Source: Terriglobia bacterium | GTDB lineage: Bacteria; Acidobacteriota; Terriglobia; Bryobacterales; Bryobacteraceae | Assembly (NCBI GenBank): GCA_021324185.1 | Contig: JAJPJN010000113.1 | Location: forward strand, 1-61,810 | Direction of reading: 5' to 3' | DNA length: 61,810 nt | Part shown: positions 35,062 to 44,141 of the stretch, in pieces | Layout of the letters: the number at the start of each line of letters is the position of its first letter | Numbering within the stretch: the first letter of the stretch is position 1 | Notes under the pieces: generated by a model | The model's database searches: none | What the model was told of the DNA's origin: nothing | The model's input: only the letters and a program-made list of their open reading frames with translations | Position numbers and translations under genes: made by a program

Positions 35062-35873
35062 GCGTCGAGACCACAACCCGCATTGGCGAGATGTTTGAGC
35101 GCTGCCGCGCCGGGCGGCGCAAAGCATTTATTGCGTATCTCACGGCCGGCGATCCGAATACAGAGCAGACGGCGCCGCTGGTTCTTGCGCTGGAGCGTGG
35201 CGGCGCGGACCTGATTGAGCTTGGCGTTCCGTTTTCTGATCCGATTGCGGATGGCCCGGTTATTCAGCGGGCTTCGGATCGGGCCTTGCGCGCCGGAGTG
35301 AAGCTGTCACGGATTCTCGAGATGGTGAGAGAGATCCGCCGGCATTCCGAAATCCCGCTGCTGCTGTTCAGCTATCTGAATCCGCTTATGCGCTATGGAT
35401 TTGAAAGGCTGGCAAAAGATGCCGCAAACGCGGGCGCCGACGCTGTCTTGCTCACCGATCTTTGTGTGGAGGAAGCCGAAGAGCCGGTACGCAAACTGCG
35501 CGAGCAGAATCTGGACACGGTATTCCTGGCTGCCCCTACCAGCACAGAACAGCGGCTGCGCTTGGTCGCCGAACATTCTTCCGGATTTATTTACCTGGTT
35601 TCGCGTACGGGGGTAACGGGAGAGCAGGCCTCGCTGTCTGAGGCGCTCGAGCCGCTGGCGAAGAGAATGCGCGCGTTCACCGATCTGCCGCTGGCGGCCG
35701 GATTTGGAATCAGCACGCCGGAGCAAGCCCTCGAAGCGGCGAGTGTTGCCGATGGCGTCGTGGTTGGAAGCGCGATCGTGCGGCAGATTGAGAAGCATAT
35801 GGCGGATGCAAACATCGCCGCTGAATTGGAAGCGTTCACGCGGCGATTCACTGCGCCGTTGCGAGCGCAATGA
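35058..35873 (+). CDS. trpA: Tryptophan synthase alpha chain
   Basis: 271 residues from a GTG start that overlaps the trpB stop (GTGA). Catalytic Glu54 lies in [11 protein letters not shown] and Asp65 in IADGP. The phosphate-binding loop is AAGFGIS, and [11 protein letters not shown] is the flexible loop 6 region. It cleaves indoleglycerol phosphate and channels indole to TrpB. Confidence 0.97.
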   Translation: MSVETTTRIGEMFERCRAGRRKAFIAYLTAGDPNTEQTAPLVLALERGGADLIELGVPFSDPIADGPVIQRASDRALRAGVKLSRILEMVREIRRHSEIPLLLFSYLNPLMRYGFERLAKDAANAGADAVLLTDLCVEEAEEPVRKLREQNLDTVFLAAPTSTEQRLRLVAEHSSGFIYLVSRTGVTGEQASLSEALEPLAKRMRAFTDLPLAAGFGISTPEQALEAASVADGVVVGSAIVRQIEKHMADANIAAELEAFTRRFTAPLRAQ

Positions 35874-36169
35874 GCCGCTATTCGCTCGAAGACCTGGCGC
35901 GTTGCCGCGAGCAGATTGACGAACTCGATTTGGCGCTGCTCCGGATTTTGAACGAGCGCACCACCATTGTCGAAAAAATCGGCCGCATCAAACAGGAATT
36001 GAAGCTGGCGATCTACGAGCCCAAGCGGGAAGATCAGGTGTTTGAGAACGTTACCAGGCATAATGGCGGCCCGCTCTCGCACGAGGCGGTCAAGCGCATC
36101 TTCGAACGCATCATTGATGAGATGAGAACAGTACAAAAAATAAAAATGCTGGAGGAAGGCAGGCAGTGA
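35870..36169 (+). CDS. aroQ: AroQ-type chorismate mutase
   Basis: 99 residues, the usual length of a free AroQ-class mutase. The pattern LARCREQIDELDLALLRIL, VEKIGRIKQE and IFERIIDEMR gives the active-site Arg and Lys positions of the all-helical fold. It makes prephenate from chorismate. ATGA overlap with trpA; four bases separate it from the DAHP synthase, an arrangement that fits a mutase-DAHP synthase complex as known in several bacteria (inference). Confidence 0.93.
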   Translation: MSRYSLEDLARCREQIDELDLALLRILNERTTIVEKIGRIKQELKLAIYEPKREDQVFENVTRHNGGPLSHEAVKRIFERIIDEMRTVQKIKMLEEGRQ

Positions 36170-36173
36170 ACGG

Positions 36174-37187
36174 ATGTTAGTGGTCATGCAGGAAGGCGCC
36201 ACGGAACAGCAGACGGAAAACGTCATCCAGCGGCTGGTCGAGATGGGGTTTACGGTCCATCGCTCGACCGGCGTGCGGCACACGGTGCTGGGCGGGGTCG
36301 GCCCGATTGACGATTTTGACCCGGCTGCTCTCGAAGTGATGGAAGGTGTGAAAGAGTGCCACCGCATCGTTTCGCCTTACAAACTTGCCAGCCGCCATTT
36401 CAAGCCGGCGGGCACGGTTTTGAAGATCGGTTCGGTCGAAATCGGCGGTCCGGCAGTGGTGATGATGGCCGGGCCGTGCAGTGTAGAAAACGTCGATCAG
36501 ATGGAGCAGATCGCGCGCCTGATTGCGGAGGCCGGCGCGCGAATTATTCGTGGTGGCGCATTCAAGCCGCGCAGCTCGCCCTATAGTTTTCAAGGTATGG
36601 GCGAGGAAGGGCTGCGAATTATGCGCGCCGCAGCGGACCGCAACAACCTTCTGGTGGTAAGCGAAGTGATGGATCAGGTGCAGATCCCATTGCTGCTGAA
36701 ATACTCCGATATCTTGCAGGTGGGCGCGCGCAATATGCAGAACTTCAATCTGTTGCGCGAACTGGGCAAGGTGCGGAAACCGATTCTGCTGAAGCGCGGA
36801 ATTGCCGCCACGATTGAAGAGTTGCTGCTTTCGGCCGAATACATCATGTCGGGCGGCAACTATGAGGTGATGCTGTGCGAGCGCGGCATCCGAACATTTG
36901 AAACGAGCACGCGCAACACGATGGATATTGCCGCTATTCCGGTGCTGAAGCGCTTATCGCATCTGCCGGTGATTGCCGATCCCTCGCATGGCACAGGAAA
37001 GCGGGATTACGTTGTGCCTATGGCGCGCGCCGCTTTAGCTGCAGGAGCCGATGGCTTATTGGTTGAGGTGCATCCGGATCCCGATCATGCCATCAGCGAT
37101 GGAGCGCAGACACTGCGGCCTGACCAGTTCCAGGAGTTGATGAAGCAGGCCGCTACGATCGCGATGGCGATCGGCCGCCGCATCTAG
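36174..37187 (+). CDS. aroF: 3-deoxy-7-phosphoheptulonate (DAHP) synthase with N-terminal regulatory domain
   Basis: 337 residues preceded by a strong GGAGGAAGG. Residues 1-70 form the ferredoxin-like domain ([19 protein letters not shown]) that gives tyrosine feedback control in Thermotoga-type enzymes. The barrel has [46 protein letters not shown] and [14 protein letters not shown], all metal- or PEP-binding blocks. It commits PEP and erythrose-4-phosphate to the shikimate pathway. Confidence 0.97.
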   Translation: MLVVMQEGATEQQTENVIQRLVEMGFTVHRSTGVRHTVLGGVGPIDDFDPAALEVMEGVKECHRIVSPYKLASRHFKPAGTVLKIGSVEIGGPAVVMMAGPCSVENVDQMEQIARLIAEAGARIIRGGAFKPRSSPYSFQGMGEEGLRIMRAAADRNNLLVVSEVMDQVQIPLLLKYSDILQVGARNMQNFNLLRELGKVRKPILLKRGIAATIEELLLSAEYIMSGGNYEVMLCERGIRTFETSTRNTMDIAAIPVLKRLSHLPVIADPSHGTGKRDYVVPMARAALAAGADGLLVEVHPDPDHAISDGAQTLRPDQFQELMKQAATIAMAIGRRI

Positions 37188-37200
37188 AATCGTCATCCGG

Positions 37201-38040
37201 ATGGAAACCGTAGCGGTCTTTGGCGTCGGGCTGATCGGGGCCTCTTTTGGGCTGGCGCTGCGGAAGGCCGGATTCACGGGGCGCATCATCGGGGTCAGCT
37301 CGCCCGGCGCCATTCAGGCGGGCCTGGCGGTGGGCGCCATTTCGGAAGAAGCGGCGCCGGAGGCCGCGGCGCAGACGGCTGATCTGATCTATCTGGCGCA
37401 GCCGGTGGATCGAATTCTCAAAACTTTAGCGACTTTGGGCCCGCTGGTGCATCCAGAGTGTTTGGTCACAGATGCAGGTAGTACAAAGGCCGCAATCGCC
37501 AGCACGGCCGGGAAGTACTTGCCGCCCGGTGCTTTTCTTGGCGGGCACCCGATGGCCGGAAAAGAGCAGCGTGGCGCTGAGGCGGCGGACGGTTCGCTAT
37601 TCCGAAACAGACCGTACGTGCTGACGCCCTGCGGCGAGCTTACGGCGAAAATGCTGGAATTTCGCGACTGGCTGCACCGCATCGGCTCGCGCGTTGTGGT
37701 CATGCCGGCGGATGAACACGACCGGGTGGTGGCTTTTACCTCTCACTTACCCCAGTTGTTATCTACCGCAATGTCGGTTACGCTTGCGAAGCAGGGAAAC
37801 TCCCGGTTTTTGGAAGTTTTTGGGCCGGGATTGCTGGATATGACCCGCCTCGCGATGAGCTCTCCGGAAGTTTGGGAGAGTATTCTGAGCACGAATAAAA
37901 AAGAAATCATCAGCGCTCTCAATCATTTCAAAGCGAATTTAGAAGCCTTGACCGCGCGGCTTGAGGCTGGGGCCGAGGTGTCGGACCTCTTCTCTGCCGG
38001 TGACCGCTTTGCCGCCAGTCTGCGTGAGGTAGACTACTGA
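37201..38040 (+). CDS. tyrA: Prephenate dehydrogenase
   Basis: 279 residues. Rossmann motif VAVFGVGLIGASFG at the N terminus, then VTDAGSTKAAI, LGGHPMAGKEQRG (catalytic His), RPYVLTPC and VVVMPADEHDRVVAFTSHLPQ. It oxidises prephenate to 4-hydroxyphenylpyruvate for tyrosine. No C-terminal ACT domain is present. It is the last gene of the trpC-F-B-A-aroQ-aroF-tyrA run, 13 bases after aroF. Confidence 0.95.
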   Translation: METVAVFGVGLIGASFGLALRKAGFTGRIIGVSSPGAIQAGLAVGAISEEAAPEAAAQTADLIYLAQPVDRILKTLATLGPLVHPECLVTDAGSTKAAIASTAGKYLPPGAFLGGHPMAGKEQRGAEAADGSLFRNRPYVLTPCGELTAKMLEFRDWLHRIGSRVVVMPADEHDRVVAFTSHLPQLLSTAMSVTLAKQGNSRFLEVFGPGLLDMTRLAMSSPEVWESILSTNKKEIISALNHFKANLEALTARLEAGAEVSDLFSAGDRFAASLREVDY

Positions 38041-38071
38041 ATTTCTAATATCCGGCAGCTAGAACTTTTTC

Positions 38072-38101
38072 GTGGCATATAGCCGGAAACGTTAATATAA
38101 T
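38072..38101 (+). promoter_or_regulatory. Sigma70-type promoter of the Crp/Fnr-type regulator
   Basis: GTGGCA (38072-38077), 18 bases, then a perfect TATAAT (38096-38101). The gene's GTG start is at 38127, so a transcript would have a leader of about 20 bases. Confidence 0.55.
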
Positions 38102-38126
38102 TAGGTACGCTAGGCAATAAACATAC

Positions 38127-38828
38127 GTGACGTCTCTAGCAAACACACTACGGAGCACGCTTCTCGGAGCGGCTGAAGTCACCCGGCTATCGCACCTGCG
38201 CCGGTCAACCGCGCTGTTCACACAGGGGCAAGCAGCGGACGCGGCTTACTTCATAGAAGAGGGGTTGGTGAAGTTAACGCGCACCAACAATGTCGGCGGC
38301 CGCATCATTCTGACCATTCGCGGCAGCGGGCACCTGGTCGGCGAAGAAGCACTGATGCTGGAACCCAGCCCGTATTACGTGGAGGCTGAGGTCCTGACTA
38401 ACGCCACCATCTATCGCCTGCCGCGTGAAGTTGTTTCCCGCGCCATTGGCACGCACCCCCAATTCACCGCAGAACTGATCAGCTACTTACTGACTCGCCG
38501 CATCGCGCTGGCGGAAAAAGTGGAGTTGCTGTGCTTGCGTGATGTGGAATACCGCATCCTGCACTATCTAGCTGAATTGACACAGCTTGTGAAGCCTGCT
38601 GAAGACGGCCAGGGTTATCAGCTTCCTATTACCCAATTGGAACTGGCGGACCTGATTGGCGCCACGCGTGAGACTACCTCCACCACGCTGAATCAGCTCG
38701 AGCGCCGCGGCCTGCTGAAGCTATCGCGCCGCATGTTAACCATCCCGTCGCCATCGACGCTGATCTCGGCAGCCGCCGCCCGCAATGCGAATGGCAAGAG
38801 CCAGATCGCGCATCAGGAACTGACCTAA
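38127..38828 (+). CDS. Crp/Fnr-family transcription regulator
   Basis: 233 residues from a GTG. The N-terminal cyclic-nucleotide-binding-like barrel (about 10-125; STALFTQGQAADAAYFIEEGLVKL, GSGHLVGEEALM) is followed by a dimer helix. A winged helix (about 165-215) carries the recognition helix in LADLIGATRETTSTTLNQLERRGLL. No Cys cluster for a Fe-S sensor is present, so it is not a classic Fnr. The ligand is unknown. It has its own promoter downstream of tyrA. Confidence 0.93.
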   Translation: MTSLANTLRSTLLGAAEVTRLSHLRRSTALFTQGQAADAAYFIEEGLVKLTRTNNVGGRIILTIRGSGHLVGEEALMLEPSPYYVEAEVLTNATIYRLPREVVSRAIGTHPQFTAELISYLLTRRIALAEKVELLCLRDVEYRILHYLAELTQLVKPAEDGQGYQLPITQLELADLIGATRETTSTTLNQLERRGLLKLSRRMLTIPSPSTLISAAAARNANGKSQIAHQELT

Positions 38829-38906
38829 GACTGCTGTCCACCAGACCGGTGGAATTCGTCGCCGGACCGGCAACTTAACCGGTTTTCTACCGTCTTGCTA
38901 TGAAGA

Positions 38907-40643
38907 ATGACTTCGATGAAGTGTATTCGCGGTTACTGTTTTGTCTGTGCGATTCTTTTAGCCGCTCAAACGCCGCCCGCTCAGGCCCCGGCCAATTCCC
39001 CGCCGCAATCAGCGCCGCTGAAGGTGACCACGCGACTGGTGGAGGTGAACGTGCTGGTTCACGATCACCACGGCAATCCCATTGGCGATCTGACCAAGGA
39101 TGACTTCGAAATCACCGATGAAGGCAAGCCGCAATCGATCAGCGTCTTTACCGTAGACCGCATGTCGGGCAACGGAACCACTGCCCAGGGCGGAACGAAG
39201 TCTCCGATTATTCCGGCGAATGTGGTCACCAACCGGCCCAACACGATAGCCACGGGCCCTACCAGCGTGACCGTCCTGCTGCTCGATCTGTACAACACAA
39301 AGATCACAGATCAAATGGCGACGCGCAAGCAAATCGTCAAGTTCTTGCGGCAGATCCGCCCCGAAGACCGTGTTGCCGTATATCTGCTTAAGGGCACGGG
39401 CTTCAGCATTGTGCACGATTTCACGAATAACTCAGAAACGCTGCTGGCAGCGCTCGCGAAAGTATTGCCCGGATTTAGTTCCCAGCTCGATGCGTCGGAA
39501 TTCGATGCCGCCAATACGGGCAACGACGATGTGGATACCGTTATCGATACCTCGAACACCGTTACGGCCAATTTCTTTCTGCGCGTGCGGGCACTAAACA
39601 CCTGCCTGGCTTTCAAAGCTCTTGCCACGCATCTGGCTGGGGTACCGGGTAGAAAAAATGTCGTATGGTTATCCGGCGGTTTCCCGATTGCGTTCGGCTT
39701 CGGCGACCCGCAGGACTCCGCCGATCAAGCTCTGCTGGGCGGCAGGGGGGCAGCAGCCGACCGGGAACTGTTCGCTGACTACATCGAGGATGCCAGCCGG
39801 GCGATGAACACCGCAAACGTGGCTGTCTATCCGGTGGATGCGCGGGGGCTGCTGGGCCTGCCATTTGTGGATGCGAGCAAACAGATCAAAGTAAACCCGA
39901 GGACACATCAGATTCCCAACAACCTGATGCACGTGGATCAGCGCAACATGGACACCATGAACTACATCGCGGATCTCACGGGTGGTAAGGCGTTCTATAA
40001 CACCAACGACATCGAGGGTGCTATTCGCAAAGCCATCGACGATTCACAGGTGACGTACACGCTGGGTTACTACGTGCCGGACGAAAATTGGGATAACAAA
40101 TTTCACAAGATCAAGGTGAAGGTGAAGCGCTCGGGTGTTTCTGTTCGAACCAAGAAAGGCTATTTCGCCCAGGAAGCGAACGGGCTGACGCCCACCAAGC
40201 TGGATGAGACTCTGCGCGACGCGATTTGGAGCCCGCTCGATTCCACGATGATCGGGCTTACTGCGCGTATCGACCCCAGCCCGGCGCTGCCGAATGCCAG
40301 CAGAATCGTGTTTGCGGTGGATCCGAACGATTTGCAGTTTAAGCAGCGCGAAGACGGCAGATATGCAGCTTCTATGGATGTCGTCTTTGTGCAGGAGACG
40401 AAACGCGGCAAGCGGTTGACCAACGAGAAAAAGACGATCAGCATGGCGGCCACTCCTGAGCAATATGCCGCTATGCGGCAACGCGGCCTGGAAGCGGGCA
40501 AGGATCTGGCAATAGGGGCTGAAACAGAAGCCATACGAGTTGTGGTGCTGGATCGCGGAACCGGTCAAACCGGATCGGTCACGATTCCGGTGACCGCTGC
40601 AAACAAGAGTGGCGCCAAAGTAGCGCCCAGCGGGACAAATTAA
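38907..40643 (+). CDS. Secreted VWFA-related protein of the acidobacterial type
   Basis: 578 residues (ATG 38916 is an equally good start). Signal CFVCAILLAAQTPPAQA, then a conserved beta region (KVTTRLVEVNVLVHDHHGNPIGDLTKDDFEI). A von Willebrand A-like domain follows: VTVLLLDLYNTKITDQ in the place of the metal site, IRPEDRVAVYLLKG, AVYPVDARGLLGL. The C-terminal part has TYTLGYYVPDENWDNKFHKIKVKVKR and RTKKGYF. This matches the TIGR03436 group, which is abundant in Acidobacteriota and supports the host assignment. Extracellular adhesion or complex formation is likely; the target is unknown. Confidence 0.9.
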   Translation: MTSMKCIRGYCFVCAILLAAQTPPAQAPANSPPQSAPLKVTTRLVEVNVLVHDHHGNPIGDLTKDDFEITDEGKPQSISVFTVDRMSGNGTTAQGGTKSPIIPANVVTNRPNTIATGPTSVTVLLLDLYNTKITDQMATRKQIVKFLRQIRPEDRVAVYLLKGTGFSIVHDFTNNSETLLAALAKVLPGFSSQLDASEFDAANTGNDDVDTVIDTSNTVTANFFLRVRALNTCLAFKALATHLAGVPGRKNVVWLSGGFPIAFGFGDPQDSADQALLGGRGAAADRELFADYIEDASRAMNTANVAVYPVDARGLLGLPFVDASKQIKVNPRTHQIPNNLMHVDQRNMDTMNYIADLTGGKAFYNTNDIEGAIRKAIDDSQVTYTLGYYVPDENWDNKFHKIKVKVKRSGVSVRTKKGYFAQEANGLTPTKLDETLRDAIWSPLDSTMIGLTARIDPSPALPNASRIVFAVDPNDLQFKQREDGRYAASMDVVFVQETKRGKRLTNEKKTISMAATPEQYAAMRQRGLEAGKDLAIGAETEAIRVVVLDRGTGQTGSVTIPVTAANKSGAKVAPSGTN

Positions 40644-40782
40644 AAAGTACTGTTACCGGCTGGTTCTGTAAGGCATTGATTCGCAAACTTTTTGCTTGAT
40701 CGCAGCGATAGCATCTGGTAAACTGCATTGCAGATTTTCCGATGCAAGCTGGTTGTAACCCTTAAGGCTCCCGCTTGAGATG

Positions 40783-40802
40783 CGAGGAGCCAAGGCTCCT
40801 CG
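40783..40802 (+). promoter_or_regulatory. Strong hairpin in the leader of the cold-shock gene
   Basis: CGAGGAGCC and GGCTCCTCG are perfect complements separated by two bases, followed by TTTGT. It lies 60 bases before the GTG start of the csp gene. It may be a leader structure affecting cold-shock expression or a weak attenuator. Confidence 0.55.
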
Positions 40803-40862
40803 TTTGTCTGCGGGTACTGACGGGCATTCATCTCGCATCCGGGCAAACAGGAGAGATTAGTA

Positions 40863-41066
40863 GTGAGAGAAAAAGGTGTAGTGAAATGGTTTAACGCCGC
40901 AAAGGGCTATGGTTTCATCCAGCGCTCCAACGGCGATGATGTGTTCGTGCACTTCTCGGCTATCCAAATGAATGGATACCGGACGCTCGAGGAGGGTGCG
41001 GAGGTGGAGTTCGAGGTCAAAAGAGGCCCTAAAGGCCTACAGGCCGAGAACGTCGCTCGTCCGTAG
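40863..41066 (+). CDS. CspA-family cold-shock protein
   Basis: 67 residues from a GTG start, with GGAGAG about nine bases upstream. RNP1 KGYGFIQ and RNP2 VFVHFSAI give the single-stranded nucleic-acid-binding cold-shock domain; [15 protein letters not shown] at the start is typical. It acts as an RNA chaperone. The long leader of about 200 bases from the previous gene and the downstream terminator make it monocistronic. Confidence 0.97.
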   Translation: MREKGVVKWFNAAKGYGFIQRSNGDDVFVHFSAIQMNGYRTLEEGAEVEFEVKRGPKGLQAENVARP

Positions 41067-41087
41067 GTAGCAACCAGCATTCAACCC

Positions 41088-41127
41088 GGCCGCCGCTGCA
41101 AGTAAAGCACGGCGGCCTTTCTGTTTT
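41088..41127 (+). terminator. Rho-independent terminator of the cold-shock gene
   Basis: GGCCGCCG (41088-41095) pairs perfectly with CGGCGGCC (41110-41117). The inner TGC/GCA extends the stem, and TTTCTGTTTT follows. It starts 22 bases after the csp stop. The best terminator found in the window. Confidence 0.85.
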
Positions 41128-41132
41128 AGCCG

Positions 41133-42605
41133 ATGCTCCACATTCCTGACACTCCGCCGCTCACTCTGCTGCGCGACTTTCTTTTGGAATCCGGCTACAA
41201 ATCGGAACGCCTCAGCGGCGAGCTTGGGTTGAGCCACACCCTTTTCGCGAATCTTACCAATCTGGAATCGCTGTTGGAGCGAACTCGCGCCGATGCGAGG
41301 CTTCCCGTTTTGGCGCGCCTCTTTTTTGCCGGTTGGGGAGTGCCAAAGGAGACGTGCCGCCGTCATATTCCGGAAAATGTTCTGCAGCTTTGTTTAGCTG
41401 GCAATGTTCTGAGCGAGCGCGATGGCGATTTTTGGCCGGAGGCTGTGCTCGTACCCTTCGAAAACTTTCTCTTTGCCTGCGATGCGCCGCAGGCGCGCCA
41501 AAGAAATCGGGATGTGGTGATCGGACCTAGCGCAACGACGAATCTTCTCGCAAAAGCGGCGCTGCGGACGCCGTGCGAGAGCGTGCTCGATATCGGCACG
41601 GGTACAGGTGTGCTGGCCATTCTTGCAACCCGTTTTAGCAGCCGTGTGACAGCAACAGATGTCAATGAGCGCGCGCTTTCGTTCGCCCGCTTCAATGCAG
41701 CACTGAACGGGGTCGAAGGCGTGGAGTTCGTCGCCGGTGATGCCTTAGCGCCGGTACATGGAAGACGGTTCGCGCGCATTCTGGCCAATCCGCCGTTTTT
41801 CCTGGCGGCGAAAAGGAGATTTACCCATAGCGACAGTCCAATCGAATTAGATGGATTTACCCGCAAGCTGGCGATGGAGGCGCCGCAGCACCTCGAAGAG
41901 AACGGCGTTTTTCAAATGATTTGCGAGTGGGTTCAGGTGGAGGGCGAATCCTCGGACCAGCGGCTCCGGTCCTGGACTGCAGGCTCGGGCTGCGATGTAT
42001 TCGTTCTCATGGGGCCGAGTTTTGCTCCTGCAGCGTACGCCGAGAGAAGACATAACGAAGCCGCGACTCTCTACAGAGATGGCAATGAGGACTCGCTGTC
42101 TGAACGCTTGAACTACCTGCTGGGCCACGGCGTGGAATATGTGAGGTCGGGCATTTTCACCATGCGCAAGCGAACAGGCAACAACTGGTTCACAGCGGTT
42201 TCGGGCGATTTCACTAAGGGAACGGCAGTAGCTATCCAGCAACGTATGGCAGGGCTGAAATGGCTGAATGAACATACAGCAGACGAATGGCTGGCAGCGC
42301 GCTTGCGCCTTACGCCGGATACCCTCATCAAACAAACCACTACGTTGGGAGAAAACGGCTGGCGAGCAAACGTACAAATCAGCAAAGCAGATGGAATCGA
42401 GGACGCGTTGAGCATCGATTTGGCAGTGCTGCGAACGATAGAACTGTTTGATGGCAGCCGCACTTTGCAGGAGATTACCGGCCAAATGGCGAGAGTTCAG
42501 GAGATCCCGACGGAGGAAGCGAAGGCAAAATGCCTGAGTCTTGCCAAGCGCCTGCTGCAGAGCGGTTTCGTGATGCCTGTCGATGAACGCGCTAATCAAC
42601 AATAG
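41133..42605 (+). CDS. Class I SAM-dependent methyltransferase with extra N- and C-terminal domains
   Basis: 490 residues. Residues 1-125 form a helical N-terminal domain (LLRDFLLESGYKSERLSGEL). The methyltransferase core (about 130-320) has VLDIGTGTGVLAIL for SAM and an LANPPFF motif, as in N-methylating enzymes of the HemK/PrmA/RlmF group. A C-terminal region of about 150 residues follows (TLIKQTTTLGENGWRANVQIS, LDLAVLRTIELFDGSRTLQEI). This three-part design resembles DUF7059-methyltransferase-DUF7782 proteins. The substrate (RNA or protein) is unknown. Next gene after 6 bases. Confidence 0.83.
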   Translation: MLHIPDTPPLTLLRDFLLESGYKSERLSGELGLSHTLFANLTNLESLLERTRADARLPVLARLFFAGWGVPKETCRRHIPENVLQLCLAGNVLSERDGDFWPEAVLVPFENFLFACDAPQARQRNRDVVIGPSATTNLLAKAALRTPCESVLDIGTGTGVLAILATRFSSRVTATDVNERALSFARFNAALNGVEGVEFVAGDALAPVHGRRFARILANPPFFLAAKRRFTHSDSPIELDGFTRKLAMEAPQHLEENGVFQMICEWVQVEGESSDQRLRSWTAGSGCDVFVLMGPSFAPAAYAERRHNEAATLYRDGNEDSLSERLNYLLGHGVEYVRSGIFTMRKRTGNNWFTAVSGDFTKGTAVAIQQRMAGLKWLNEHTADEWLAARLRLTPDTLIKQTTTLGENGWRANVQISKADGIEDALSIDLAVLRTIELFDGSRTLQEITGQMARVQEIPTEEAKAKCLSLAKRLLQSGFVMPVDERANQQ

Positions 42606-42611
42606 AAAAGA

Positions 42612-43580
42612 ATGCACTACCGGAAATTGGGAACGACCGAAGCAGAGGTGAGCGAGCTTGGCTTCGGGGCATGGGGCATAGGCGGCAAGCAGTGGCAAGG
42701 CGCGCGAGACGATGAATCGCTGAAGGCGCTGCGGCGATCCTTTGAGCTGGGCGTCAACTTTGTAGACACCGCGCTTGCTTATGGCGATGGACACAGCGAG
42801 CAATTAGTCGGGCAGGCCGTCAATGAGAGTTTTCAACGCGTATATGTCGCGACGAAGGTGCCGCCGAAAAACCGCATCTGGCCCGCATCCCCGTCCACTC
42901 CAATTTCAGAGGTGTTTCCCTATGACTACGTCGTGCGCTGCACTGAGGAGAGCCTGCGGAATCTCAAAACCGAGCAGATCTATTTGCAGCAGTTTCACGT
43001 TTGGACCGATGCCTGGGTTAACACAGACGAGTGGCGGCGGGCGGTAGAAGATCTGCGGCGCAGCGGGAAGGTCCGTTATTTCGGGATCTCGATCACCGAG
43101 CACGAACCTGATTCGGCGCTCGAAGCGGTCAAAACGGGTGTGATTACAGCCGTTCAGGTGATTTACAACATTTTTGATCAGAGCGCTGAGAAGAACCTGT
43201 TTCCTCTTTGCCAGAAAATGAAGGTGGGCGTGCTGGCGCGTGTTCCGCTGGATGAAGGCGGCCTCACCGGCACAATCGACGAAAACACAACGTTTGAGCC
43301 GGGCGATTTCCGCGAATCGTATTTCCGCGGCGATCGAAAGCGGCAGGTACGCGAGCACGTGGAAGCGCTCCAACGCGATCTGAAGGACATACCCGGTACT
43401 TTGCCGCAGATTGCGATACGCTTCTGCCTTTCGCACAAGGCGGTTACCAGCGTGATTCCCGGGATGCGACGGGTAGCAACGGTGGAGGATAATTGCCGGG
43501 CAGCGGCCGCAGGCATGCTGGATGCCCGCACACTCGCCATTCTCAGGCGCCACACCTGGGACAGAAACTTCTACCAATAA
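42612..43580 (+). CDS. Aldo/keto reductase
   Basis: 322 residues. MHYRKLGTTEAEVSELGFGAWGIGG start, catalytic Asp and Tyr in VNFVDTALAYGDGHSE, Lys in VATKVPP, and His in LQQFHVWTD give the AKR tetrad. IRFCLSHKAVTSVIPGMR is the NADPH-binding end. It belongs to the YghZ/Tas-like AKR group; the substrate is unknown. One base after the stop begins the phosphoesterase start, so they are co-transcribed. Confidence 0.94.
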   Translation: MHYRKLGTTEAEVSELGFGAWGIGGKQWQGARDDESLKALRRSFELGVNFVDTALAYGDGHSEQLVGQAVNESFQRVYVATKVPPKNRIWPASPSTPISEVFPYDYVVRCTEESLRNLKTEQIYLQQFHVWTDAWVNTDEWRRAVEDLRRSGKVRYFGISITEHEPDSALEAVKTGVITAVQVIYNIFDQSAEKNLFPLCQKMKVGVLARVPLDEGGLTGTIDENTTFEPGDFRESYFRGDRKRQVREHVEALQRDLKDIPGTLPQIAIRFCLSHKAVTSVIPGMRRVATVEDNCRAAAAGMLDARTLAILRRHTWDRNFYQ

Positions 43581-43581
43581 A

Positions 43582-44130
43582 ATGCGCCTTGCGGTAGTTT
43601 CAGACATTCATGACAATCTCTGGAATTTGGCTGCGGCGATAGAGGTCGCCCGCGAGGCTGACGTTCTGCTCTGCTGCGGCGATCTCTGTTCGCCCTTCGT
43701 CATCGATGAGCTTGCCAGGCATCCTGGGCCGGTGCATATCGTGTTTGGCAACAACGATGCGGACCTCTATCGCATCACCGCCAAGGTCCAAAAGACAGCG
43801 AACTGCCATGTGCACGGCGAGCTCTTTCAAGCAACATTCGACGGCCGGCGCATTGCCATGAACCATTTCGACTACCTGGCAAAGCCGATCGCCAAATCCG
43901 GCGAGTACGATGTGGTCTGTTTCGGCCACAATCACGAATTCGAGATTGCGCGCCAGAGGACGGCGCTGCTGATTAACCCCGGCCCGATTATGGGAGCTAA
44001 ATTCTCACGCGGCCGCTGGGAAGATACAAAACCGACTTTTGTCCTCTACGACACGCTCGCCGATACGGTTGATGCTTACGAGATCGATCCAACAACGAAA
44101 GCCGTCAAACCGTTCGAGGCTTCTTCCTAA
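43582..44130 (+). CDS. YfcE/MJ0936-type metallophosphoesterase
   Basis: 182 residues from ATG 43582. Metal ligands of the calcineurin-like fold are visible: D8 and H10 in VSDIHDN, D in CCGDLCS, N in FGNNDAD, H in MNHFDY and the GHNH motif. This subgroup hydrolyses phosphodiesters in vitro; physiological substrates are uncertain. A longer reading from 43522 lies inside the aldo/keto reductase. Confidence 0.93.
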   Translation: MRLAVVSDIHDNLWNLAAAIEVAREADVLLCCGDLCSPFVIDELARHPGPVHIVFGNNDADLYRITAKVQKTANCHVHGELFQATFDGRRIAMNHFDYLAKPIAKSGEYDVVCFGHNHEFEIARQRTALLINPGPIMGAKFSRGRWEDTKPTFVLYDTLADTVDAYEIDPTTKAVKPFEASS

Positions 44131-44141
44131 GTTGCTGTGAC

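Noticed and set aside
38127-38828. The Crp-type regulator as an oxygen-sensing Fnr
   Set aside because: The N-terminal cysteine cluster needed for the iron-sulfur sensor is absent.
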